NCBI GenBank assembly: GCA_003242195.1
Contig: QGUQ01000071.1
Location: 1 to 8,190 of the forward strand
Reading direction: 5' to 3'
DNA: 8,190 bases
Source: Bacillota bacterium
Lineage (GTDB): Bacteria; Bacillota; Sulfobacillia; Thermaerobacterales; Thermaerobacteraceae
How positions within the stretch are numbered: the stretch's first letter is position 1; every line of letters starts with the position of its first letter. Below the pieces are notes generated by a model. That model was not told where the DNA came from. It ran no database searches and worked only from the letters and a program-made list of their open reading frames with translations. The translations under genes and the position numbers were made by a program. Shown piece after piece: positions 1 to 5,814 of the stretch.

Positions 1-155
1 CTCTAATTGTTCGGATCTTGGAGCCCAACCCGGTCGCCTGCCCCGGCCCGGCCCGGTCTGAAGTACAATTCCAGGGAGGCGGTGGCAACGGGGGTACGAG
101 GAACGGTCCCGCGCCACGAACCGCGTGAAAGGCCGCCGCAAGAGGAGGTTTTGCC

Positions 156-443
156 GTGTTCGTCGTCATCAACCGCATCAGGCCCCTTCCGGGAACGGAG
201 GACCGCATCGAGCAGGCCTTCGCCCGTGCCTCGGGGATGAAGGGCGTGCCCGGCTGCCTGGGCTTCGAGTTCTGGCGCAGCCGCGAGGGCGGCGAGTACC
301 TGGTGGTGACGCGCTGGGATTCCGAGGAGTCCTTCCGGGCCTGGCGTGAGAGCGAGCATTTCCGCCGCGCCCACCGGGACACGTCGGCCTCGGCCGGCGC
401 CAGCAGCGAGCTGCTGGTCTACGAGGTGCTGCGGTCGGTGTGA
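156..443 (+). CDS. HmoA/IsdG-type heme-degrading (antibiotic biosynthesis) monooxygenase, 95 aa
   Basis: A 95-residue ABM-fold protein. Members of this family act as small cytoplasmic dimers; the IsdG/HmoA branch opens heme and releases iron. The residues matching the IsdG catalytic triad (Asn7, Trp67, His77) are all visible: Asn6 in VVINRIRP, Trp63 in FRAWRES and His73 in FRRAHRD, with the ten-residue Trp-His spacing kept. PGCLGFEFWRS (32-42) and YLVVTRWDSEESF (48-60) are typical strands of the family. The GTG start is chosen because AGGAGG (143-148) lies 7 nt upstream, and the protein then has the usual length. No signal peptide or membrane segment is seen. The gene appears monocistronic, since the next promoter begins 23 bp past the stop. 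The heme substrate is inferred from the triad; another ABM oxygenase activity remains possible. Confidence 0.9.
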   Translation: MFVVINRIRPLPGTEDRIEQAFARASGMKGVPGCLGFEFWRSREGGEYLVVTRWDSEESFRAWRESEHFRRAHRDTSASAGASSELLVYEVLRSV

Positions 444-465
444 TCCAGGGCCCGTCCAGGACCTA

Positions 466-493
466 TTGACACCGCCCGCCGCTGGCGTATATT
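466..493 (+). promoter_or_regulatory. Sigma-A-type promoter of the cimA T-box leader
   Basis: A perfect -35 TTGACA (466-471) and a -10 TATATT (488-493, five of six matches) are separated by 16 bp. Transcription would start near 500, just upstream of T-box Stem I. It sits in the gap after the monooxygenase stop and faces the riboswitch, so position and sequence agree. The -10 could be shifted by one or two bases within the run TATATTAG. Confidence 0.75.
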
Positions 494-647
494 AGACCCC
501 AAACCCATGACTGGCAAAGGCGCAGGGGAGGACGAGTACCCGGTGTCCGGCGCGGTTCCTGGAGCCGGGCCGGCGACCATCCGCCCAGAGAGCGGGACCT
601 CGGGCTGGAAGTTCCGTGCGGGTGGGCCGAGGGAAAATCCCCTCCCC

Positions 648-681
648 GACCGGCCGCCGGCGGCAAACCGGCGGGCCGGTC
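648..681 (+). other. Stem II-like hairpin in the T-box leader
   Basis: GACCGGCC (648-655) pairs with GGCCGGTC (674-681). A small internal loop is followed by a second helix, CCGG (657-660) with CCGG (668-671). The hairpin abuts the base of Stem I at 647, where Stem II of T-box leaders is expected. Drawn by eye, not by an energy calculation. Confidence 0.5.
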
Positions 682-917
682 CGCCGCCGCCCGAAAGACC
701 CGCCGCGGCGGGGGACGCAGCACCGGCATAGGTGTCGCCGTGCTCGCGCCGGGGCGCCGCGACGGGACCGAGTAGACGCGGCCGGATTCCCCCGTTGCCG
801 GGACAGGGCATCACGCCGGGCCGGTTTCCCCCGCCGAGGGCGGGCCGGTGCGGGCGTCGTGCCTGGCGAGAGGGCCCGGGTACGGGGCCAATGAGGGTGG
901 TACCGCGGGAAGCGAAC

Positions 918-956
918 GCCTCCCGTCCCTCCGTGGGACGGGAGGCTCCTTTTTTT
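918..956 (+). terminator. Intrinsic terminator of the T-box leader
   Basis: GCCTCCCGTCCC (918-929) and GGGACGGGAGGC (935-946) form a perfect 12-bp stem with a 5-nt loop. After TCC, seven T residues follow (950-956). Bases 925-930 of the 5' arm are also the 3' half of the antiterminator, so the two folds exclude each other as in other T-box attenuators. The cimA ribosome site begins directly after the T run. Confidence 0.95.
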
Positions 957-973
957 GGGGGAGGTGCCGGACG

Positions 974-2551
974 GTGCAGCCGGTCGTTCTGTACGACACG
1001 ACGCTCCGGGACGGGACCCAGCGTTCGGGGATCTCCCTGTCCCTGGCCGACAAGATCCGCATCGCCCGCCGCCTGGACGAGCTGGGCTTTCCCTACATCG
1101 AGGGCGGCTGGCCCGGATCCAATCCCAAGGACGCCGAGTTCTTCCGCGCCATGAAGGACCAGCCGCTCCGGCAGGCGCGCCTGGTGGCTTTCTCCAGCAC
1201 CCGCCGCGCGGGCACGGAGGCGGACCGGGACCCGCTCCTGCGCGAGCTGCTGGCCGCGGGCACGCCGGCGGTCTGCATCGTGGGAAAGGCCTGGGATTTC
1301 CACGTCACCCACGCCCTGGAGACCACCCACGAGGAAAACCTGGCCATGGTCCGGGACACCGTCGCCTTCCTCAAGTCCCGGGGCAAGGAAGTGATCTTCG
1401 ACGCCGAGCACTTCTTCGACGGGTTCCGTGCGGACCCGGCCTACGCCCTGGCGGTGGTGCGGGCGGCGGCCGAGGCGGGCGCCGACTGGGTCGTGCTGTG
1501 CGACACCAACGGCGGCACCCTGCCCGACCGCCTGGCGGAGATCGTCCGGGCGGTGCGCGGCGCCCTGGACGTACCGCTGGGCATCCACTGCCACGACGAC
1601 AGCGGCGTCGCCGTCGCCAACTCCCTGGCGGCGGTGCGGGAGGGCTGCACCATGGTCCAAGGGACCATCAACGGGTACGGCGAGCGCTGCGGCAACGCCA
1701 ACCTGATCCCCATCGCCGCCAACCTGCAACTGAAAATGGGCTACCGCTGCCTTCCCGAGGAGTCCCTGGGCCGCCTGACGGACCTGAGCCGCTTCGTCAG
1801 CGAGGTGGCCAACCTGGCCCACCGGGAGGAATGGCCCTATGTGGGCCGCAACGCCTTCGCCCACAAGGCCGGGATCCACGTCTCGGCGCTTCTGAAGCAT
1901 CCCGCCCTGTACGAGCACGTGCCGCCGGATGCGGTGGGCAACGAGCGGCGGGTGCTGGTCTCCGAACTCAGCGGCCGGTCCAACCTGCGCTACCTGTTTG
2001 CCGGCCGCGACCTGGAGGAGGCCGAGGTCCGGGCGCTCCTGGACCGCATCAAGGCCCTGGAGCACGCCGGTTACCAGTTCGAGGGCGCCGAGGCGTCCCT
2101 GGAACTGCTGCTGGACGACCAGCGCGGTTTCGGCGATCGGCCGTTCGTCCTGGAATCCTTCCGGGTGACGGTGGAGCACGAGCCGGACCGCGGCTCGCGG
2201 GCCGAAGCCACCATCAAGGTGAGGGTCGGGGAGCGGCTGATCCACACGGCCGCCGAGGGCAACGGTCCCGTCAACGCGCTGGACGTCGCCCTGCGCAAGG
2301 CGCTGCGGGAGTGTTTCCCCCACTTGGACCAGGTCCGGCTGGTGGACTACAAGGTCCGCGTGCTGGAGGGCGATGCAGGCACGGGGGCGCGGGTGCGGGT
2401 TCTCGTCGAGTCCACCGACGGCCGGCGGCGCTGGGGCACGGTGGGCGTGTCGACGAACATCCTGGAGGCCTCGTGGCAGGCGCTAGCCGACGGCCTTCGC
2501 TACTACCTGGGCCGTACCCGGGAGCACGCACGGGCGGCGAGCCCCTCGTGA
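974..2551 (+). CDS. cimA: Citramalate synthase, 525 aa
   Basis: Condenses pyruvate with acetyl-CoA to (R)-citramalate, the first step of the threonine-independent route to 2-oxobutyrate and isoleucine. It belongs to the LeuA/homocitrate synthase family with a TIM-barrel catalytic domain. Seen in order: YDTTLRDGTQ (7-16, metal and substrate site), YIEGGWPGSNPKD (41-53, typical of CimA), the metal-binding HCHDD (205-209), GTINGYGERCGNANL (230-244) and NAFAHKAGIH further on. The C-terminal part, from about residue 390, resembles the LeuA dimer/regulatory domain, where isoleucine feedback usually acts. The GTG at 974 is chosen because GGAGGTG (960-966) lies 7 nt upstream, it follows the leader terminator, and the product starts MQPVVLYDTTLRDG at the family N-terminus. 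The open frame continues upstream to 848, but that extension reads through the T-box and terminator. The length is normal for CimA. Regulation is by the upstream T-box. Confidence 0.96.
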   Translation: MQPVVLYDTTLRDGTQRSGISLSLADKIRIARRLDELGFPYIEGGWPGSNPKDAEFFRAMKDQPLRQARLVAFSSTRRAGTEADRDPLLRELLAAGTPAVCIVGKAWDFHVTHALETTHEENLAMVRDTVAFLKSRGKEVIFDAEHFFDGFRADPAYALAVVRAAAEAGADWVVLCDTNGGTLPDRLAEIVRAVRGALDVPLGIHCHDDSGVAVANSLAAVREGCTMVQGTINGYGERCGNANLIPIAANLQLKMGYRCLPEESLGRLTDLSRFVSEVANLAHREEWPYVGRNAFAHKAGIHVSALLKHPALYEHVPPDAVGNERRVLVSELSGRSNLRYLFAGRDLEEAEVRALLDRIKALEHAGYQFEGAEASLELLLDDQRGFGDRPFVLESFRVTVEHEPDRGSRAEATIKVRVGERLIHTAAEGNGPVNALDVALRKALRECFPHLDQVRLVDYKVRVLEGDAGTGARVRVLVESTDGRRRWGTVGVSTNILEASWQALADGLRYYLGRTREHARAASPS

Positions 2552-2568
2552 GGGCCCGCCGCCCGTGC
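2528..2568. terminator. Large hairpin between convergent cimA and iscA (possible bidirectional terminator)
   Basis: GCACGGGCGGC (2528-2538) and GCCGCCCGTGC (2558-2568) are perfect 11-bp inverted repeats. Most of the inner bases also pair (2539 and 2541-2544 with 2557 and 2552-2555). The hairpin spans the last codons and the stop of cimA and lies 32 bp beyond the iscA stop. No T run follows on either strand, so an intrinsic terminator is only one reading; an mRNA-protecting 3' structure is another. Confidence 0.4.
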
Positions 2569-2604
2569 CACCCCCGCGGCCTCAGACACCCCCGCGGGCT
2601 CAGA
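2569..2604. repeat. 18-bp tandem duplication covering the iscA stop codon
   Basis: Two adjacent 18-bp units (2569-2586 and 2587-2604) differ at one position: CACCCCCGCGG then C or G, then CTCAGA. Each unit carries a TGA on the minus strand in the same frame, so the iscA stop (2600-2602) is followed by a second in-frame stop at 2582-2584. Confidence 0.8.
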
Positions 2605-2977
2605 GCTCATCTCCCGCCGGTTCATCACAGGAACGGGGCTGGCCCGCTTCGTCCCTCGTGCGGAAGGACTGCCCGCAACCGCAGGTCTGCACCGCGTTGG
2701 GGTTGTGGATGGTGAAGCCCGACCCGGACAGGGATTCCACGTAATCGATCAGGGCCCCGCGCAAGAAGCGGGCGCTCATGGAGTCGACCACGACCCGCAC
2801 GCCGTCCTGCTCGATGACGTGGTCGTCCTCTGCGCGCTGCGAGTCGAAGGCCAGGCCATAACTGAAGCCGCTGCAACCCCCGGGCTGGACGAACACGCGC
2901 AGGGCTAGATCGTCCCGCTTCCGCTGGGCCAGGAGCTCCTTGACCTTGCTCGCCGCCTCGGGCGTCAGGGTGATCAT
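2600..2977 (-). CDS. A-type iron-sulfur carrier (IscA/ErpA/HesB family), 125 aa
   Basis: Small cytoplasmic scaffold/carrier of the A-type family, which holds Fe or Fe-S clusters and hands them to apo-enzymes. The three ligand cysteines are present: Cys35 in GGCSGFSYGLAF and Cys99 and Cys101 in the C-terminal TCGCGQSF. The N-terminus MITLTPEAASKVKELL is standard. The ATG at 2977 is preferred over an in-frame GTG at 2998 because GAGGTG (2984-2989) sits 6 nt upstream and the extra seven residues are not family-like. A tail of about 20 residues after GQSF, with an additional Cys117, makes it longer than the usual 105-110 aa. It starts 28 nt after the korB stop on the same strand, so it is probably cotranscribed with korAB, whose product needs a [4Fe-4S] cluster. 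Whether it is IscA, ErpA or SufA cannot be told from the sequence. Confidence 0.93.
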   Translation of the reverse strand: MITLTPEAASKVKELLAQRKRDDLALRVFVQPGGCSGFSYGLAFDSQRAEDDHVIEQDGVRVVVDSMSARFLRGALIDYVESLSGSGFTIHNPNAVQTCGCGQSFRTRDEAGQPRSCDEPAGDEL

Positions 2978-3005
2978 CGCGCCCACCTCGCAGGGCACCT
3001 GCCTT

Positions 3006-3866
3006 TCATACGAACTGCTTCTCCAGCTCGGCGAAGTCGGCCTCGTTCAGCGCCAGAGGCCGCGTCGCCAGCCCTTCCTCCGGGAAGCCCGGCAGCTGCT
3101 CCTCGAAGGTCGGCTTCTCCGTCTCGTACACCACGCCGATGACGAGGCCCCCGGTTTCGAGAACCTTCTGGATGGCCGCACGCCGGTCGTGACGGTCGTA
3201 GTTGGGGTCCTCGTCCAGGTTCACCAGGCGCTCCTTGAAGTAGTCGTAGGTGTTGACCTTGTTGAAGGTCACGCACGGACTGAAGACGTTCACCAGCGAG
3301 AAGCCTTTGTGGCGAATGGCCTTCTCGAAGACCTCCGCCATGTGGTTGATCTCGCCGGAGAAGGCCTGGGCGACGAAGGAACACCCCTGGGCCAGCGCCA
3401 GCTCCAGCGGCCGAATGGGCTCTTCGACCGAGCCGGAGGGCGACGTCTTCGTCTTCATGCCCTTGTCGCTGGTGGGCGCCAGCTGGCCCGTGGTCAGCCC
3501 GTAGATGTGGTTGTCCATGACGATATACGTGATGTCGATATTCCGGCGGATGGCGTGCAGCACGTGGCTCAGGCCGATCCCGTAGCCGTCGCCGTCGCCG
3601 CCCGCGGCGATCACCGTCAGCTCGCGGTTGGCCAGCTTGACGCCGGTGGCAACGGGCAGGGTACGGCCGTGCAGGCCGTGGAACCCGTAGGCGCCGAAGT
3701 ACTGGGAGATCTTGCCCGAGCACCCGATGCCCGAGACCACGACGACCTCCTCGGGCTCCAGGCCCAGGTTGACCACCGCCCGCGTCAGGGCGTTCAGCAC
3801 ACCGTAGTCACCGCAACCCGGGCACCACGTGGGCCGCGCCGCCCGGAAGTCCGCAACCTTAGCCAT
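3006..3866 (-). CDS. korB: 2-oxoacid:ferredoxin oxidoreductase, beta subunit, 286 aa
   Basis: Catalytic TPP- and Fe-S-binding subunit of a two-subunit 2-oxoacid:ferredoxin oxidoreductase, most likely acting on 2-oxoglutarate. The enzyme decarboxylates the 2-oxoacid, forms the acyl-CoA and passes two electrons to ferredoxin. The thiamine-diphosphate/Mg motif is clear: GDGDGYGIG (90-98) followed by MDNHIYGLTTGQ (117-128). Four cysteines match the expected [4Fe-4S] ligands: Cys15 and Cys18 in WCPGCGD, Cys49 in GIGCSGK and Cys198 in SPCVTFNK. The ATG start has GAGGTG (3874-3879) 7 nt upstream. It overlaps the end of korA by 8 bp (ATGGCTAA), indicating translational coupling. Length is normal for KorB. 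Substrate is a family-level assignment: pyruvate or a broad 2-oxoacid range cannot be excluded. Confidence 0.96.
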   Translation of the reverse strand: MAKVADFRAARPTWCPGCGDYGVLNALTRAVVNLGLEPEEVVVVSGIGCSGKISQYFGAYGFHGLHGRTLPVATGVKLANRELTVIAAGGDGDGYGIGLSHVLHAIRRNIDITYIVMDNHIYGLTTGQLAPTSDKGMKTKTSPSGSVEEPIRPLELALAQGCSFVAQAFSGEINHMAEVFEKAIRHKGFSLVNVFSPCVTFNKVNTYDYFKERLVNLDEDPNYDRHDRRAAIQKVLETGGLVIGVVYETEKPTFEEQLPGFPEEGLATRPLALNEADFAELEKQFV

Positions 3867-5661
3867 TCAGCAACACCTCGCGCGCCCGGGAGTAGATCTC
3901 GCTGGCCAGGAACGGGTCCCCGTTGTACTTGTGGCAACCGTGCAGCTTCTCGTGGAAGCCAACCTCGCGCCGCAGGTACCCACCGAGCTGTCCCGTGTAG
4001 TTGTTCTCGACAACGAGCACCCTTGGCGCCGCGGCCAGATACTGCCGAACCTTCGCCTTGGGCAACGGGTACAGTGCCCGCAGGTGCAGGTGCCCTACTT
4101 TGTAGCCATCGGCGGCCAGCAGCTCGATGGCTTCCTGGATCCGGCCGATGGTGGAACCCCAGCCTACCACCAGCAGGTCCAGGTTCTCGACCGGCTCGTC
4201 CCCTTCATAGTCCACGTACTCGCTGAGATCCAGGCTATCCAGCTTGCGCATGCGCTTCTTCATCTGGATCTCGCGGGTGGAGGTGTCTTCGATCTCCTCC
4301 ATGCCGGCCTCGTCGTGCTCGTTGCTCAACGCCACGAACCGGCCGTTCCGCATGCCCGGAATGGCGCGCGGGGAGATGCCGGACTCGGTCACCAGGTACC
4401 GCTTGTAGGCGCCCTTCTCCATCCGGTCCAGCTCTTCCTGGGTCAGAAGCGACCCCCGGTCGATGCGAACCCGGCTGTAGTCGAGACCGTCGATGGACGC
4501 ACGGGACATGCCCAGCGACATGTCGGTCACCACGTACACCGGGCACTGGTACCGCTCGGCCAGATTGAAGGCCTCCGCGGTCAGGTAGAAGCAGTCCTCC
4601 ACCGTCGCGGGCGCCAGCACGATGCGCGGGATCTCGCCGTGGGAACCGAACAGCAGCTCGTTCAGGTCGCTCTGCTCGGTCTTGGTGGGCAGACCGGTGG
4701 ACGGGCCGCCCCGCATGACGTCGACCACCACCAGGGGCGTCTCGGAGATGCCGGCAAGCCCGATGGCCTCCTGCATCAGGGACAGGCCCGGCCCGGAGGT
4801 GGACGTCATGGCCCGCACGCCGGCATAGTTGGCGCCGATGGCCATGTTGATGGCGGCAATCTCGTCCTCCGCCTGGACCACGACGCCACCGTACTTGGGG
4901 AAATTGTTGATGAGCCAGTACATGATCTCGGTGGCCGGCGTGATGGGGTAAGCTGCAAGGAAGCGGCATCCTGCCGCCAGGGCGCCGAAGGCCACCGCCT
5001 CATTGCCCGAGAGGAACAGGTGCCGCCGGACTTCCGGAAGTTTCGGCAGCGTGGTCACCTGGCCGATGTGCTCGGCGCCGTACTCGTACCCCCGGCGCAG
5101 TGCCTCCATGTTGAGCTCCACGACCTTGCCGCCCTTGCTCCCGAATCGCGCCTCGATGGTCGGCCGGAACTCCTCCACGGGCAAGCCGACTACCGCCGCG
5201 GTGACACCCACGGCCACCATGTTCTTCATGATGGGATTACCCAGTTCCCGGGCGATCCGCGTCAGGGGCACGCCATAGAGGCGCACCTCGCGGCCCTCCG
5301 GAACCCTGGCCTTGAAGGCGTCGTCGTAGATGACGACACCGTCCCGGACCAGTTCGTGGAGGTTATGGTCGATGGTCTTCTGGTCGAAGGCGACCAGGAC
5401 CTGGACCTCGTCACCGTGGTGGCGGATCAGGTGGTCCGCCGCGCGGACCTTGTAGTTGGTGTGGCCGCCCTTAATGAGGGACATGAAGTGCCGGTACTGA
5501 TAAACGTAATAGCCCAGGCGGTTCAGGGTCTGGGAGAAGATTTCGCCGGTGCTGTCGATGCCCTCCCCCTGCTGCCCGCCGACCTTCCAGTTGAACTCAC
5601 CCGCCAGCGTCCGGGGCGCACCGACCGCCCCATGGCGCAGCTCCCTGGCCACGACCTTCAC
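3859..5661 (-). CDS. korA: 2-oxoacid:ferredoxin oxidoreductase, fused gamma-alpha subunit, 600 aa
   Basis: Large subunit of the KorAB enzyme, formed by fusing the gamma and alpha domains of older four-part oxidoreductases. The gamma-type domain begins with EFNWKVGGQQGEGIDSTGE (22-40) and runs to about residue 185. The alpha domain follows from about 212, with the YPITPATEI motif (238-246), TSTSGPGLSLMQE (286-298) and GGPSTGLPTKTEQSDL (318-333). The C-terminal domain includes LVVGWGSTIGRIQEA near 497-511. The GTG at 5661 is preferred over a TTG at 5688, because the TTG lies in the promoter region just upstream of the -10 box, while AGGAAAAGGG directly precedes the GTG. It is the first gene of the korA-korB-iscA cluster. 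No separate ferredoxin (delta) subunit is present, as usual for this two-subunit class. Preference for 2-oxoglutarate is inferred from the architecture. Confidence 0.95.
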   Translation of the reverse strand: MKVVARELRHGAVGAPRTLAGEFNWKVGGQQGEGIDSTGEIFSQTLNRLGYYVYQYRHFMSLIKGGHTNYKVRAADHLIRHHGDEVQVLVAFDQKTIDHNLHELVRDGVVIYDDAFKARVPEGREVRLYGVPLTRIARELGNPIMKNMVAVGVTAAVVGLPVEEFRPTIEARFGSKGGKVVELNMEALRRGYEYGAEHIGQVTTLPKLPEVRRHLFLSGNEAVAFGALAAGCRFLAAYPITPATEIMYWLINNFPKYGGVVVQAEDEIAAINMAIGANYAGVRAMTSTSGPGLSLMQEAIGLAGISETPLVVVDVMRGGPSTGLPTKTEQSDLNELLFGSHGEIPRIVLAPATVEDCFYLTAEAFNLAERYQCPVYVVTDMSLGMSRASIDGLDYSRVRIDRGSLLTQEELDRMEKGAYKRYLVTESGISPRAIPGMRNGRFVALSNEHDEAGMEEIEDTSTREIQMKKRMRKLDSLDLSEYVDYEGDEPVENLDLLVVGWGSTIGRIQEAIELLAADGYKVGHLHLRALYPLPKAKVRQYLAAAPRVLVVENNYTGQLGGYLRREVGFHEKLHGCHKYNGDPFLASEIYSRAREVLLNG

Positions 5662-5678
5662 CCCTTTTCCTAAAACCC

Positions 5679-5687
5679 AGTATACCA
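5679..5687 (-). promoter_or_regulatory. Extended -10 promoter of korAB-iscA
   Basis: On the minus strand TGG-TATACT matches the extended -10 form TGnTATAAT (five of six in the hexamer). Upstream is a short AT-rich stretch (about 5699-5710), but no good -35, as is common for extended -10 promoters. Transcription would begin near 5672, only about 11 nt before the korA GTG. Confidence 0.55.
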
Positions 5688-5742
5688 ACTCCGCAGGCTT
5701 AAATTAATGAAGAAACCTTGAGAAGAAGGCCAGACCCCACGG

Positions 5743-5768
5743 CCCGCCGCCCTGTCGGGGCTGGCGGG
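5743..5768 (-). terminator. Hairpin between the FAD oxidoreductase and korA
   Basis: CCCGCC plus GCCC (5743-5752) pairs with GGGC plus GGCGGG (5758-5761, 5763-5768) around a 5-nt loop, with a single bulged base at 5762. The stem totals 10 bp. Read on the minus strand it lies 47 bp past the oxidoreductase stop, and a loose pyrimidine stretch (CTTCTTCTC) follows some distance downstream. It plausibly ends the oxidoreductase transcript, but it lacks an immediate T run. Confidence 0.4.
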
Positions 5769-5791
5769 TTCCGCTGCCTGGCCATCACCTT

Positions 5792-5812
5792 CGCCGGCAG
5801 GTGGCGCCGGCG
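5792..5812 (-). other. Small GC hairpin just after the oxidoreductase stop
   Basis: CGCCGGC (5792-5798) pairs with GCCGGCG (5806-5812) across a 7-nt loop, 2 bp beyond the stop codon. It has no T run. It may protect the 3' end of the mRNA or act with the hairpin at 5743-5768. Confidence 0.3.
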
Positions 5813-5814
5813 GG

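Larger units (their letters stand above)
501..956 (+). promoter_or_regulatory. T-box riboswitch (probable tRNA-Ile sensor) controlling cimA
   Basis: Transcribed leader that reads uncharged tRNA and decides between termination and readthrough into cimA. Stem I: base helix 525-531 with 641-647 (GGGGAGG/CCTCCCC); a specifier loop with AGTA (535-538) opposite AAAATCC (634-640), capped by CCC/GGG (539-541/631-633); the conserved AGAGAG (587-592); and a distal hairpin 593-598/611-616 whose loop carries GGGCTGGAA. The best specifier is ATC (637-639), an Ile codon, in the GAA-n-ATC context I recall from ileS leaders. The base after it is C, where a purine is usual. The T-box AGGGTGGTACCGCG lies at 894-907; TGGT (898-901) would pair with the ACCA end of tRNA-Ile. 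AGGG (894-897) pairs with CCCT (927-930) in the antiterminator, which excludes the terminator. The family call is very secure; the Ile assignment is an inference supported by the cimA target. Confidence 0.93.

Noticed and set aside
81..117. T-box-like string GGTGGCAACG followed by GGTCCCGC, upstream of the monooxygenase
   Set aside because: The match to the T-box core is weak; there is no Stem I, specifier or terminator, and the gene is not an amino-acid or tRNA gene.
1..155. Promoter for the monooxygenase (TACAAT at 64-69)
   Set aside because: The -10-like hexamer has no -35 at usable spacing and no extended -10; nothing else could be supported here apart from the ribosome site.
766..893. 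Possible second, tandem T-box Stem I starting at AGTA (771-774)
   Set aside because: AGAGAG and the distal-loop consensus are missing, and only one antiterminator/terminator exists.
419..2323. 634-codon open frame on the minus strand opposite cimA
   Set aside because: It mirrors the cimA frame, shows no recognisable domain and also spans the T-box leader; it is a GC-rich antisense shadow.
2940..4226. 428-codon plus-strand open frame opposite korB and the end of korA
   Set aside because: Same reason: korB motifs on the other strand are unambiguous.
3829..5673. 614-codon plus-strand open frame opposite korA
   Set aside because: The minus-strand frame encodes clear KorA motifs; the plus-strand product is low-complexity with no family features.
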